A DNA stretch of 64,000 nucleotides from Clostridium_AT radicumherbarum (GCF_045310525.1 NZ_JBJHZY010000001.1:1116001-1180000), one strand, 5' to 3'; numbered from the stretch's first letter, positions 34,501 to 44,663 are shown. Program-made: numbers and translations. Notes: generated by a model from the letters alone, not told the origin.

Positions 34501-36498
34501 ATGAAAAAATTATTCGCAGTATTTCAAAAAATAGGTAAATCCTTGATGCTTCCAGTATCAGTTTTACCTGCAGCTGGTCTTTTACTTAGATTTGGCCAGC
34601 CTGACCTGCTTAATATAGCATACATGGCTAAAGCAGGAGACGTTATATTTGGAAACTTACCAATGATATTTGCAGTTGGGGTAGCCATTGGTTTCTCTGG
34701 TGGAGAAGGAGTTGCAGCTCTTGCAGCAGTAGTAGGAGAATTTATCCTTGAGGGGATAATTAAAGTAGCAAGTACTAATGCTGCTAATGTTCTTGCGGAA
34801 AAAGCTGCCGCAGCCCAGCATATGACACTTGCAGCTTTTATGACCACACCTGCTTATAGTGATATAGTGACAAAGTCTACTATAAATATGGGTGTGTTTG
34901 GCGGTATTGCCATAGGTCTAATAGCTGGAGCTCTTTATAATAAATTCCATAATATTAAGCTGCCTCAAGTGTTAGGCTTCTTTGGAGGAAAAAGATTTGT
35001 ACCTATTGTTACTTCTATAGCAGCCTTAGTATTTGCAATGGTTGGGGTAACTGTATGGGCTCCAATTCAAAATGGCATTAATGTTTTTGCACAGTGGGCA
35101 AGTAATTCAGTTCTTGGACCTGCATTTTATGCAGCTGGTAAGAGATTACTTATTCCTGTTGGATTGCATCATATGTATTATCCAGCATTCTTATATCAAT
35201 TTGGACAATATACCTCTAATGGAGTAACTTACTTTGGTGACTCTGCTAGGTTCTTCCATGGAGATCCTACAGCAGGTGTATTTATGGCTTCTGAATATCC
35301 GATACTAATGTTTGGTCTTCCTGGAGCAGCAATTGCTATGATTGCAGCTGCAAAAAAGGAAAACAGAAGTAAAATAGCTGGTATGATGATTTCTGCAGCT
35401 TTTGTATCTTTCTTAACTGGTATAACTGAACCTATTGAGTTTTCATTTATATTTGTAGCACCTATATTATTTGTATTTCATGTACTTGCAGCATTTTTAT
35501 CTGGAATTATTACAAGTCTCCTTCATATAAGATTAGGCTATACATTCTCAGCCTCCTTTATTGACTACTTATTAGGTTTTAAATTTGCTGGTCATCCTTG
35601 GCTTATATGGATAGTTGGTGCTGCCTTCTTTGCACTTTACTTTGTAGTATTTTATTTTTCAATAAAGGCCTTTGATTTAAAAACGCCTGGTAGAGAAGAG
35701 GATGAGGGTGAGGAAGTTGTTCCTATGAATGTCAAGGGTAGCGAAAGAGCAGCTAGAGTATTAGAGGCTATTGGTGGAAAAGACAATATTGAAGTTTTAG
35801 ATGCCTGTATTACAAGACTTAGACTTAATTTAAAAGATTCATCTAAAGTAAATCAAAAGGCTTTAAAAGCATTAGGTTCAGCGGGGATATTAACTGCAGG
35901 TAACAGCGTTCAAGTAATATTTGGAACTGAAGCAGAAAGCATTAAGGAAGATATGAAAGCAATTATTGCTAATAATGGAGTTTATAATACTTCAGAATCA
36001 GAGGTTCCTAAGATTGGCAATAAAGAAAAAGTGATTATTGGAGGTTCTTATTCTTTAGGAAGCCCTTTAGATGGTGAGGTTGTAGAGCTATCTGAGGTTC
36101 CTGATGATGTATTTTCTGATAAGATATTAGGAGATGGCTTTGCTATAATACCTTCAGGAAACAAGGTTTATGCACCTATGAACGGTGAAATAACAGTATT
36201 ATTCCCAACAAAACATGCTGTTGCTATTACAACAGATGAAGGCCTTGAAATATTAGTCCATATTGGTTTAGATACTGTAAATTTAAATGGTGAAGGCTTT
36301 ACGGCACATGTAAAGCAAGGTGATAAGGTTAAGAAGGGAGATTTGCTTCTAACCATAGATTTAGAAACTATAAAACAAAAGGCTAAAAGTGAGATTTGCC
36401 CAATTATCATTACAAATATGAATATTGTTGAAAATATTAACATTTTTAAAGGGGTAAAGAAGAACGGGGAAAAAGCAGCAGATGTAATAACTAAATAA
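34501..36498 (+). CDS. ptsG: PTS glucose transporter EIICBA
   Basis: 665-residue phosphotransferase transporter in the order EIIC-EIIB-EIIA. EIIC (about 1-390) has about ten membrane segments and LLIPVGLHHMYYPAF; EIIB (about 410-490) carries the phospho-Cys436 in DACITRLRL; EIIA (about 515-655) has phospho-His587 in LVHIGLDTV. Length and order match the glucose/N-acetylglucosamine group. The control region holds a RAT/terminator and then a pseudoknotted leader element whose last GGAGG is this gene's ribosome site. Glucose is the most likely substrate; N-acetylglucosamine or maltose types are alternatives. Confidence 0.93.
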   Translation: MKKLFAVFQKIGKSLMLPVSVLPAAGLLLRFGQPDLLNIAYMAKAGDVIFGNLPMIFAVGVAIGFSGGEGVAALAAVVGEFILEGIIKVASTNAANVLAEKAAAAQHMTLAAFMTTPAYSDIVTKSTINMGVFGGIAIGLIAGALYNKFHNIKLPQVLGFFGGKRFVPIVTSIAALVFAMVGVTVWAPIQNGINVFAQWASNSVLGPAFYAAGKRLLIPVGLHHMYYPAFLYQFGQYTSNGVTYFGDSARFFHGDPTAGVFMASEYPILMFGLPGAAIAMIAAAKKENRSKIAGMMISAAFVSFLTGITEPIEFSFIFVAPILFVFHVLAAFLSGIITSLLHIRLGYTFSASFIDYLLGFKFAGHPWLIWIVGAAFFALYFVVFYFSIKAFDLKTPGREEDEGEEVVPMNVKGSERAARVLEAIGGKDNIEVLDACITRLRLNLKDSSKVNQKALKALGSAGILTAGNSVQVIFGTEAESIKEDMKAIIANNGVYNTSESEVPKIGNKEKVIIGGSYSLGSPLDGEVVELSEVPDDVFSDKILGDGFAIIPSGNKVYAPMNGEITVLFPTKHAVAITTDEGLEILVHIGLDTVNLNGEGFTAHVKQGDKVKKGDLLLTIDLETIKQKAKSEICPIIITNMNIVENINIFKGVKKNGEKAADVITK

Positions 36499-36509
36499 CA
36501 ATTATTAAT

Positions 36510-36562
36510 AGTTCGTACCAAAGTATTAGTTGGTTGTATTACTTTGATACGAACTTTTTTTA
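36510..36562 (+). terminator. Intrinsic terminator after ptsG
   Basis: AGTTCGTA-CCAAAGTA pairs with TACTTTGA-TACGAACT, followed by TTTTTTT. Confidence 0.9.
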
Positions 36563-36710
36563 ATCAAAACAATTAAATCATGTGAACAGACTAAAGGAAA
36601 TAACATTTATATAAGATTTTTATTAAAAATAATATGAATTGTAGAATTAAATTTTCTTTTTAAAGAAAAAATATATAATAAATATGTTGTTAAAAGCAGG
36701 TGATTCACGA

Positions 36711-38372
36711 TTGAGTAATGAAAATGTAAAGGTTATTCCCTTGGGAGGGCTTGGAGAAATAGGAAAAAATATTACTGCTATAGCCTATGAAGATGAAATT
36801 GTAGTTATTGATTGCGGCATATCCTTTCCTGATGAGGAGATGTATGGTGTTGATTTAGTTATACCTGATATAACTTATTTGCTAGATAATGCTGAAAAGG
36901 TAAAGGGTATTTTTTTAACTCATGGACACGAAGATCATATTGGTTCACTGCCTTATATTTTAAAACAGCTTAATGTACCAGTATATGGAACAAGGCTTAC
37001 TCTAGGTATAGTAGAAAATAAACTCCGGGAACATAATATGCTTTCAGATTGTAAGCTTAATAGGGTAGAAGCAGGTGAAGTAGTAAGAATAAAAAAGCTT
37101 AGTGTTGAGTTTATAAGGAACACTCACAGCATAGCTGATTCTTGCTGCCTAGCTATTCATACGCCGTTAGGTGTGATATTTCATACTGGAGATTTTAAAG
37201 TAGATTACACACCAATAGATGGTAAGGTTATGGATTTAGAAAGGATTTCTACTTTAGGAAAGCAAGGGGTGCTGCTGCTTATGGCTGACAGTACCAACAT
37301 AGAACGTAAAGGTCAAACAATATCAGAAAAGTCAATTGGGAAAACACTAGAGAAGATTATTTCAAAAGCTGAAGGCAGGGTTATTGTCGCTACCTTTGCA
37401 TCCAACATTCATAGAATGCAGCAAATAGTGAATGCTTCTATTGAGTACAACAGAAAGGTAGCATTTAGCGGAAGGAGTATGGAAAATATTTCTGCAGTGG
37501 CTATGGAACTTGGTTACTTACACATACCCGAAACTTGTCTTATTAGTGTAGATAATATAAATAATTATCCCAATGAACAAGTTACAATTATCACCACTGG
37601 AAGTCAGGGTGAACCTATGGCTGCACTTGCTAGAATTGCTTTTTCAAGCCATAGGAAAATTCAACTTGCTCCTAAGGATTTATTTATTATTTCAGCTTCT
37701 CCTATTCCTGGTAACGGTAAACTTATTTCTAAAGTAATAAATCAGCTATTTAAAAAAGGTGCAGATGTTGTTTATGAAGCTTTAGAAGAAGTGCACGTAT
37801 CAGGTCATGCATATAGGGAAGAACTGAAGCTAATACACACCTTAGTACATCCTAAATTTTTTATGCCAGTCCATGGTGAATATAGACACTTAAAACACCA
37901 TAGAGACTTAGCAGTAAAATTAGGTATGGAGGATAGTAATATTTTTACTCTTGACACTGGAGATATTTTGGAATTATCTAAGGATGAGGCAAGAATATCA
38001 GGAAAAGTTCGTACTGGCAATGTATTTGTTGATGGACTTGGAGTAGGTGACGTTGGAAATATAGTTTTAAGAGATAGGAAATACCTGGCTCAAGACGGTA
38101 TGCTTACAATAGTTGTCACCATCGAAAGAGAATCCTACAGCATTATTGCAGGACCAGACATAATAACTCGTGGTTTTGTATATGTTAAGGAATCAGAGGC
38201 TTTAATTAATGAAGCTAAGGAAATAGTAAGGAATGAAATAGAAACCTGCTTAAAAAATGAAATTCTTGAATGGCAGGTGCTAAAGAACTGTATGAAAAAG
38301 TCTATGGAGAAATACTTATACGAAAAGACAAAAAGAAGGCCAATTGTTTTGCCTATTATTATGGAAATATAA
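36711..38372 (+). CDS. rnj: Ribonuclease J
   Basis: About 553 residues, the usual RNase J length. TTG 36711 is chosen because AGCAGGTGA lies just upstream; the in-frame ATG at 36684 has no ribosome site. The metallo-beta-lactamase motif THGHEDHIG (His71, His73, Asp75, His76) and the beta-CASP block are followed by the RNase J C-terminal region. It is a 5'-to-3' exo- and endonuclease for mRNA decay and rRNA maturation. The end (RRPIVLPIIMEI) is typical. Monocistronic; a bidirectional-looking terminator follows. Confidence 0.92.
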   Translation: MSNENVKVIPLGGLGEIGKNITAIAYEDEIVVIDCGISFPDEEMYGVDLVIPDITYLLDNAEKVKGIFLTHGHEDHIGSLPYILKQLNVPVYGTRLTLGIVENKLREHNMLSDCKLNRVEAGEVVRIKKLSVEFIRNTHSIADSCCLAIHTPLGVIFHTGDFKVDYTPIDGKVMDLERISTLGKQGVLLLMADSTNIERKGQTISEKSIGKTLEKIISKAEGRVIVATFASNIHRMQQIVNASIEYNRKVAFSGRSMENISAVAMELGYLHIPETCLISVDNINNYPNEQVTIITTGSQGEPMAALARIAFSSHRKIQLAPKDLFIISASPIPGNGKLISKVINQLFKKGADVVYEALEEVHVSGHAYREELKLIHTLVHPKFFMPVHGEYRHLKHHRDLAVKLGMEDSNIFTLDTGDILELSKDEARISGKVRTGNVFVDGLGVGDVGNIVLRDRKYLAQDGMLTIVVTIERESYSIIAGPDIITRGFVYVKESEALINEAKEIVRNEIETCLKNEILEWQVLKNCMKKSMEKYLYEKTKRRPIVLPIIMEI

Positions 38373-38411
38373 AAAACAGCGGTGATTTCATGAGATCACC
38401 GCTGTTTTTAA
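38371..38411. terminator. Terminator shared by RNase J and arginase genes
   Basis: AAAAACAGCGGTGAT / ATCACCGCTGTTTTT, loop TTCATGAG: a perfect stem flanked by A and T runs, between converging genes. Confidence 0.92.
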
Positions 38412-38460
38412 TGCTCTTATACAATCTAATTACATTATGATTTGAATAGTTTAAACCTTG

Positions 38461-39360
38461 CTACTTAAGAAACTTAAAGGTCCAATCTAATAGCTCTATA
38501 GCTATATTTGCAGTGGTGTCATTTTTGTCTAGCAGAGGATTTAGTTCAACAAAATCCATGGATTTAATTAGGCTTGATTCTCCTAAGGTTTTCAAAATAG
38601 TTTTTGCATCTTCAACGCTAGGACCATTTACTACTGCAGTGCCAGTACCTGGAACAAGCCTTCCGTCTATAAAATCAATATCAAAACTTAGATGAACAGT
38701 ATGAATATTGTTTTGCTTAATTTCATCTAAAACTTCATTAATTACATAATCCATGCCTTTTTCTTCAATTCTTTTTGTGGTATAAACATGTAAGTTTTCA
38801 CTTTTAATGAAGTCATACTCACCTGGATCTAAGTCCCTGGCACCAACAATAAATACATTTTCCTTTTTTACCTTTATGCCTTTATAATAAACATCTGAAA
38901 GATTATCATAACCAAGCCCCATGGCTTTTGCAAGGGACATGCCATGTACGTTACCGCTTTCGCTGGTTTTTTGTGTGTTAATATCACCATGTGCATCCAC
39001 CCAAATTACTGCAAGATTTTCGTAGGCTCTGCTAACTCCTGCAATACTTCCAAGTCCAATGGAATGATCTCCGCCAATAACCAGGGGAAAACTTCCACCT
39101 TTAATTGAGGAATAAACTATATGTGCAAGATTATTGTTTACTTGAATTATAGGTTCAACATATTTCATGTTTGGATGAGAGAAAAATTTATTATATTCTT
39201 CGACAACGGGAACAAACAAATCACCAAAGTCAAACACTCTATGATTATTATTTCCTATTACTTCAACAATATTTTTATCCCTTAATTTTTTAGGACCATA
39301 TTCAGGTCCTCGTTTATCTGCTCCATAAAATATGGGAACACCAATAATACTTATGTCCAT
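38461..39360 (-). CDS. rocF: Arginase
   Basis: 299-residue ureohydrolase of the arginase type: GGDHSIGLGS near residue 95, VDAHGDIN with the bridging Asp/His manganese ligands, and SFDIDFIDG near residue 225. It hydrolyses arginine to ornithine and urea. Agmatinase or formiminoglutamase are less likely given the opening IGVPIFYGADKRGPEYGP. A small gene ends 10 bases upstream and probably shares the transcript. Confidence 0.92.
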   Translation of the reverse strand: MDISIIGVPIFYGADKRGPEYGPKKLRDKNIVEVIGNNNHRVFDFGDLFVPVVEEYNKFFSHPNMKYVEPIIQVNNNLAHIVYSSIKGGSFPLVIGGDHSIGLGSIAGVSRAYENLAVIWVDAHGDINTQKTSESGNVHGMSLAKAMGLGYDNLSDVYYKGIKVKKENVFIVGARDLDPGEYDFIKSENLHVYTTKRIEEKGMDYVINEVLDEIKQNNIHTVHLSFDIDFIDGRLVPGTGTAVVNGPSVEDAKTILKTLGESSLIKSMDFVELNPLLDKNDTTANIAIELLDWTFKFLK

Positions 39361-39370
39361 TTGATTTCAC

Positions 39371-39553
39371 CTACAATTTATCTACTGGCTTGAATCTTAT
39401 AACATTGTTTTCAAAGGTGTAAGTATAGTTAAACACTGTGTTCTGAATTTCTACACTTAATGTCTTATCTGTATAATTTAATACCTTTACCTCATTTTGA
39501 GATACCTCGTAGGTTTGACAAAAAAAATCTTTTACTTGGTTTTCAGTGGTCAT
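39371..39553 (-). CDS. Small conserved-looking protein upstream of arginase
   Basis: 60-residue protein that I do not recognise. It begins MTTENQVKDFFCQTYEVSQNE and looks like a compact alpha-beta fold with alternating strands (TLSVEIQNTVFNYTYTF). The ATG has an AAAGGATGG site eight bases away, and the gene ends 10 bases before arginase, so co-translation is likely. It may be an accessory or orphan protein. Real rather than chance: good ribosome site, tight spacing, normal codon use. Confidence 0.65.
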   Translation of the reverse strand: MTTENQVKDFFCQTYEVSQNEVKVLNYTDKTLSVEIQNTVFNYTYTFENNVIRFKPVDKL

Positions 39554-39662
39554 TTACATTACCATCCTTTCATAAAAACTTTATTATAGTATTTGCCATT
39601 TATTTTTAAAATATTTATGATAGAATATAATACATGAATCAAAGTATATGGAGGATATTATA

Positions 39663-39821
39663 ATGTCAGATAAAAATATAGAAATGATGAAAAAAATTAT
39701 TGAAGAAAAGAAAAAGAAAAGTGCAGAGCAAAGTGGAAGTATGAGAGCGGATAAAAGCATTGGCAAGCATAGAAAGGCAAACAGAAGCAGCAAGAAAACA
39801 GGCGGACTTTTTGATAAATAG
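39663..39821 (+). CDS. Small basic protein, 52 residues
   Basis: Encodes MSDKNIEMMKKIIEEKKKK..., then Ser/Lys/Arg-rich sequence ending KTGGLFDK. It sits behind TGGAGGATATTATA. Highly charged, no membrane segment; the first half is likely helical. It resembles small Lys-rich proteins annotated in clostridia without function. Divergent from the arginase transcript. A terminator at 39926 follows. Confidence 0.7.
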   Translation: MSDKNIEMMKKIIEEKKKKSAEQSGSMRADKSIGKHRKANRSSKKTGGLFDK

Positions 39822-39925
39822 TTACTCAGTGTGCTAATTTAATCATTCATAATTCAATTAGCAATTGATAAAGAATGATAAATTAATAATGTTAGATTAT
39901 TTATAGTTCAGAAAAGCCTATAATT

Positions 39926-39966
39926 AAAAGACTTTGCCAGATGGCAAAGTCTTTGCTTTTTTTGTA
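39926..39966. terminator. Terminator between two small converging genes
   Basis: AAAAGACTTTGCC / GGCAAAGTCTTT, loop AGAT, followed by GCTTTTTTTG. The 5' A-run would allow use on the minus strand too. Confidence 0.9.
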
Positions 39967-40083
39967 TTATGCTTTATCTGTACGAGTAGTTTGAGAAGTT
40001 TTCATACTCATACTATTTGATTTGTTGCTACTTGGGGGTTTATTCTGCATCTTGTTTTTAGCTTTATTTTCGTTTTTTGTCAT
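39967..40083 (-). CDS. Very small Asn/Lys/Ser-rich protein, 38 residues
   Basis: MTKNENKAKNKMQNKPPSS..., ending TTRTDKA. The ATG is preceded by a perfect GGAGG six bases away. Hydrophilic and probably disordered; its composition recalls small acid-soluble-type or other spore/stress proteins, but no family is recognised. Short length makes this a moderate call. Confidence 0.55.
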   Translation of the reverse strand: MTKNENKAKNKMQNKPPSSNKSNSMSMKTSQTTRTDKA

Positions 40084-40196
40084 AATGGCCTCCATAAATT
40101 ACATAATCTTTCGGCTATAGTTTTACCTTTTAGTAATGTAATTATGCAGTGGGTTGAAATTTCACAAGTGGTCTCAGTTAAGCCAGTACTAAAATA

Positions 40197-41042
40197 TTAT
40201 TTAGTTTTTAATGAAGTTCCTTTTTCATCTTGTGTAATTAAACCTTTCTTCATAAGGCCGCCTAGGGCTTGTTTAAAATAGTTTTTGCTTATATGAAAGG
40301 TTTTATATATTTCTTCAGGTGAGGTTTTATCATTTAAGGTCATAAAGCCACTTCTTGCCTTTAAATAATTCAATATATTTTCTTGAAGCATTGTAACTTC
40401 GGTCTTTGCAGATTTTCTTGGGGTTAAACCAAGTTTTCCATCTTCATAAATTTTATTAACAGTAAGTTCCAGCACATCTCCATAATGAAGTTCTGTAAAA
40501 TACTCATTGTGAAGTATAACACCTCTGTATTTATTATCTACAGCTATCATTGCACTGTGATTTGTTTGAAATCCATAAACAATTCCTGTAGTAGTGTCAT
40601 TTTGCTTATATTTATCATTTTCTACTAAGTATTTATCAATATTAGTAGTGGCAGCAATTCTTCCTGTTTTGTCTAAATAAATGTAGAATAAATAATATTT
40701 ATTATTTTCAAGTCCATAAAGCTTTTCCTTTTTTGGAACTAATATATCCTTTTCAAGCCCAAAATCAATAAAGCTTCCAATACCTGTATTAGAAACTACC
40801 TTTAAATAAGCAATGTCTCCTACTTTTGCTAAAGGTTTCTTTAAAGTAGCAACAGGTCTATCCTTAGAGTCCCTGTATATAAATACCTCAATTTCATCGT
40901 CAATATTTATTTTTTCATCAAGTATATTATTGTTTGGTAAAAGAATATCATCTGCTGTTTTACCAGTACCGCCATCTAAAAAATAGCCAAATTCAGTTTG
41001 CCTTAATATTTTTAATTTGTTATAACTACCCATGTTTATCAA
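40197..41042 (-). CDS. cvfB: S1-like RNA-binding regulator CvfB
   Basis: 281 residues. Three S1-like OB domains (about 1-65, 68-140, 145-215) are followed by a winged-helix domain (about 220-281), as in CvfB/YitL. Telling stretches are GDIAYLKVVSNTGIGSFIDFGLEKDILVP and the C-terminal SPEEIYKTFHISKNYFKQALGGLMKKGLI. The TTG start is favoured because AGAGG lies eight bases upstream; an ATG three codons later is too far from it. It is an RNA-binding protein linked to virulence and mRNA control in other Firmicutes. Confidence 0.9.
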   Translation of the reverse strand: MINMGSYNKLKILRQTEFGYFLDGGTGKTADDILLPNNNILDEKINIDDEIEVFIYRDSKDRPVATLKKPLAKVGDIAYLKVVSNTGIGSFIDFGLEKDILVPKKEKLYGLENNKYYLFYIYLDKTGRIAATTNIDKYLVENDKYKQNDTTTGIVYGFQTNHSAMIAVDNKYRGVILHNEYFTELHYGDVLELTVNKIYEDGKLGLTPRKSAKTEVTMLQENILNYLKARSGFMTLNDKTSPEEIYKTFHISKNYFKQALGGLMKKGLITQDEKGTSLKTK

Positions 41043-41326
41043 GATATTTACCTCTTCTCACATTACAATATATTTTTCTTTTAGTATTTTATATTTTAGC
41101 ATATTTAATCCTTATATTTCTACCATTCTTATCTTTGTTTTAAATGAAATTCAAATTTAAAAATCTTAAAACGCTAAATAATTGAAAAGACTGATGGGCT
41201 AATGGATTCCTTCAGTGTTTCTACGATTTTTAGTATTAAGAACAAAAAGACTTTAAATTTCTTATATTTAATGATATAATTTAAAACAGATATTATATAA
41301 TAATAAATATTAGATAGGGTGATAAT

Positions 41327-42220
41327 ATGCTAAAAATTGGTTCTCATGTTTCCATGAGTGGAAAAAAGATGCTGCTTGGATCCTCTGAGGAAGCCGTGTC
41401 ATATGGAGCAAATACTTTTATGGTTTATACAGGTGCTCCACAAAATACAATTCGTAAACCCATAGAAAGTTTGATGATTAATGAAGCACTAGAACATATG
41501 GCTGATAATGGAATCGAAGAAATTATAGTTCATGCTCCTTATATAATCAATTTAGGGAATAGTGAAAAAGTAGAAACCTTTGAGCTAGCCGTTAATTTTT
41601 TAAGGGAAGAAATAAAAAGAACTGAGGCACTTAAAAAAGCAAAGCAGATTGTACTACATCCTGGAGCTCATGTAGGAGCAGGAGTAGAAAAAGGGATTAA
41701 ACAAATTATTAAGGGGCTTAATGAGGTTATTACAAAGGAACAGAATGTTCAAATCGCATTAGAAACAATGGCAGGAAAAGGCTCTGAATGTGGTAAGACC
41801 TTTGAAGAGCTAGCTGAAATTATTGATGGAGTAATAAATAATGATAAGCTATCAATATGCCTGGATACCTGTCATATAAACGACGCTGGCTACGATGTAG
41901 TTAACAATTTTGATGGAGTATTAAAGGAATTTGATAAAATAATTGGACTTAATAGGCTTAAGGTAATACATTTGAATGACAGCAAGAATACACTTGGCGC
42001 TAGAAAAGACAGGCATGAAAATATTGGGGCAGGTCATATAGGCTTTGATGCTCTTTGCTATGTGGCACATCATGAACTTCTAAAGGATATACCAAAGATT
42101 CTTGAAACACCATATATTGAAATTCAAAATATAGGAAAGACGGCTCCATATAAATATGAAATAGAAATGTTAAAACAAAAAAAGTATATGGATTTAACAG
42201 AAAAGATAACAAAAGCTTAA
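41327..42220 (+). CDS. nfo: Endonuclease IV (AP endonuclease)
   Basis: 297-residue TIM-barrel AP endonuclease. It starts MLKIGSHVSMSGKKML, and contains HAPYIINLGN, VLHPGAH, ALETMAGKGSECG, CLDTCHINDAGYD and HLNDSKNTLGARKDRHENIGAGHIG, which carry the three-zinc ligands. It cuts 5' of abasic sites in base excision repair. A TATAAT at 41275-41280 may be its -10. Confidence 0.95.
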   Translation: MLKIGSHVSMSGKKMLLGSSEEAVSYGANTFMVYTGAPQNTIRKPIESLMINEALEHMADNGIEEIIVHAPYIINLGNSEKVETFELAVNFLREEIKRTEALKKAKQIVLHPGAHVGAGVEKGIKQIIKGLNEVITKEQNVQIALETMAGKGSECGKTFEELAEIIDGVINNDKLSICLDTCHINDAGYDVVNNFDGVLKEFDKIIGLNRLKVIHLNDSKNTLGARKDRHENIGAGHIGFDALCYVAHHELLKDIPKILETPYIEIQNIGKTAPYKYEIEMLKQKKYMDLTEKITKA

Positions 42221-42317
42221 TATAATCGTAATATTTAAGACGTATACTTTTAAATGAAGGGCGTAAGCATAGATAATGCTTAGGTTACACATTAGAGAAG
42301 AAAAAGGAGGTGATGAG

Positions 42318-42896
42318 ATGAAAAACTTAAATATATGTATAGATATTGATGGAACTATAACAGATCCTTATTATTTTTTAAACTTAGCCAACAAATACTT
42401 TAATAAAAATATTACAGAGGAGCAGGTTACAGACTACTATATTAGTAAGGTTTATGATATTTCAGAAGTTGAATATGAAGAGTTTTATGAAAAAAATAAA
42501 TGGGAACTTCACTCAACTCAAAAGCTTAGAGCTAACGTTAAGGAAGTTTTAAGAAAATTACATTTTAAGCACAATATTTATTTTGTAACTGCTAGAGAAA
42601 AATCTCTTAAAATGCTTACCTTTGGATATTTGAGAAAAAATAGTATTCCTTTCGATAATTTATTCCTATTAGGAACCCATCATAAGGTAAATAAAGCTGT
42701 AGAGCTAAACTGTGACCTATTTATTGAAGACAGCTACGAAAATGCAGTTGAACTTTCTGAGGCTGGCTTTACCGTACTTTTATTAGATACAAATTATAAC
42801 AGACAGCCTTTAAATAATAGAATTAAACGAGTTTATAATTGGACAGAAGTATACTATGAGATAAATAAACTGCTACTACAAAGGGAAGCAATGTAA
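42318..42896 (+). CDS. HAD-family 5'(3')-deoxyribonucleotidase-like phosphatase
   Basis: 192 residues. ATG 42318 is chosen for the GGAGG seven bases upstream; a frame extension to 42276 lacks a site. HAD motif I reads IDIDGTITDP (nucleophile Asp and Asp+2), motif II is YFVTARE, motif III Lys then DLFIEDSYENA. It belongs to the NT5C group that dephosphorylates deoxynucleotides, or a close relative. The cap is helical and small. Follows nfo by about 100 bases, perhaps with its own promoter. Confidence 0.82.
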   Translation: MKNLNICIDIDGTITDPYYFLNLANKYFNKNITEEQVTDYYISKVYDISEVEYEEFYEKNKWELHSTQKLRANVKEVLRKLHFKHNIYFVTAREKSLKMLTFGYLRKNSIPFDNLFLLGTHHKVNKAVELNCDLFIEDSYENAVELSEAGFTVLLLDTNYNRQPLNNRIKRVYNWTEVYYEINKLLLQREAM

Positions 42897-42909
42897 TAGC
42901 AGTTTTTTA

Positions 42910-44634
42910 TTATTTTAGCTTAACAAGAAAATAAAAATCATTTCCTTTTGCATCAAAATTTTGATTGTTGACATCTCTATTTCCAGATATACTTGAAAAG
43001 ACAATTTTAATTTTTACTTTGTCATTCTCATCATTTGCTGTCATTTCCTCCTCAGAAAGTACAGTTTCCTTTGTATCAGAGCTGTGATTATTAATTATTT
43101 CTCTGGCAATAGTATTAATATTTTTCTCATAAATTGTTTTTCCACTGCTGACTAATTTTAATTCTCCTGTTTCATAATCGTATTTGGAAGCTAATTGAAC
43201 ATCTTGAGTATTATTCATGGATCTCATATCAAAAAGGTAGTCATAGCCCGTTACATTCAATGCCTTTTGAGATTTTTGTATATAAAAATAGTTTTGTCCA
43301 GTATATTCACTCATAGGATATTCGTAGGGAAATCCAAAAACATCCTGCATATCATCAATTTTAAAGGAAGCAGGTAAATATTTCATATCTGAAAAGCTAT
43401 GATAATTATTAAAGTAACTTACAATGCTGCTTAGATTAATTTTATCTTCCTTTGAAACATTGGAAGAGATTTTTAATTTTCCAGCTATAAGCATATTGTT
43501 TTTAATTAATATTTTTTGAAATCTTCCATTTTGGCTCATTTTTGATACTGAAAAACTACTTACAGGCCCAAATACTGAGAGTATACTTAAAAAACATAGA
43601 CTTATTGGAAGTAATATATTTCTTATTTTTCTTGAAAAATTAAAATAAAGCATTATGCATAGAACCCAAATGGCTAAAATTATAACATAATATCGTCTTT
43701 CTGTTATTCCATAGGCATTTACCCTTATACCTATAGATATAAACATCATTATTAGAATTGGAAGTATTACTTTTGGAGATGTGATATAGAATAAATTCGC
43801 CCATTTATCTTCACTTTTAAAGGGAGTAATAAAAAATAATACTACTGCAACAATAACTGAATACCATAGAACTAGATTTGAAACCATACCGATTGGCCAA
43901 ATTCTTGTTACAATTATTTTACCAAGATATATATATAAAATGGCAGTATAAGCTGTCAAGAGTGGCATGACAATATATAATAATAAAATTCTCAAAGCTT
44001 TTGGGTAGGTATTCATATTTACTGTTTCCCTATCAGAAGGGATTAAACCAAGAAAATATGGTACGGCAAATATAAAAGTTACCATAATAAATGAATAATA
44101 ATAATATTTACTTAGGATTTTTATACCTATAAGTTTATCTATAGCAAATAGAATTGCAGAAAGTCCAGAATACATAAATACAGAATAAATAACCGTTAAA
44201 AAAAATGCAGAAAGTAAAGTAATAACATACTTTTCAAAATTTGATTTTCTATAAAAATATGGAATAAATATAAAGATAAGATAAAGTGCAAAACTTATAG
44301 CTATGTATCTATTTACTGCTGTCATTTTTAGATTGGTTAAAAATAAAAGATAATATAAAATAAGAAAAATAATATTTAAACCATATATTATTGAAGTTTT
44401 TAAAATATTAGATGCACTTTTCTTTTCAAAGTACAGCTTTGTGCAAAGTGAAAGGGGAATTCCAAGTGCAAAGGTCATGGTGATTCTTCCAAGTGTGTTA
44501 CTTATAGGTTTTGTTTCAGCTATTATAATAAGAAGAGCAGCTATTAGGATTGAAAATAATATGGAAATAGGAAAGCGTTTAGTACTTGCATAAAGTTTAT
44601 TTATAATGTTTTTAAGAGTGCTAAATAGTCGCAT
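42910..44634 (-). CDS. DUF4153 multi-pass membrane protein
   Basis: 574 residues. Twelve or so hydrophobic segments fill the first 390 residues; the rest is a hydrophilic C-terminal domain (SNVSKEDKINLSSIVSYF ... EEEMTANDENDKVKIKIV), presumably outside. The layout fits DUF4153, a family of unknown function in Firmicutes. It starts behind AGGAGG. A 23-base inverted repeat lies 30 bases upstream of the start, in a leader resembling that of the EamA gene at 48488. Confidence 0.82.
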   Translation of the reverse strand: MRLFSTLKNIINKLYASTKRFPISILFSILIAALLIIIAETKPISNTLGRITMTFALGIPLSLCTKLYFEKKSASNILKTSIIYGLNIIFLILYYLLFLTNLKMTAVNRYIAISFALYLIFIFIPYFYRKSNFEKYVITLLSAFFLTVIYSVFMYSGLSAILFAIDKLIGIKILSKYYYYSFIMVTFIFAVPYFLGLIPSDRETVNMNTYPKALRILLLYIVMPLLTAYTAILYIYLGKIIVTRIWPIGMVSNLVLWYSVIVAVVLFFITPFKSEDKWANLFYITSPKVILPILIMMFISIGIRVNAYGITERRYYVIILAIWVLCIMLYFNFSRKIRNILLPISLCFLSILSVFGPVSSFSVSKMSQNGRFQKILIKNNMLIAGKLKISSNVSKEDKINLSSIVSYFNNYHSFSDMKYLPASFKIDDMQDVFGFPYEYPMSEYTGQNYFYIQKSQKALNVTGYDYLFDMRSMNNTQDVQLASKYDYETGELKLVSSGKTIYEKNINTIAREIINNHSSDTKETVLSEEEMTANDENDKVKIKIVFSSISGNRDVNNQNFDAKGNDFYFLVKLK

Positions 44635-44663
44635 GAATACCTCCTAGTATTTCTTATACTGTA

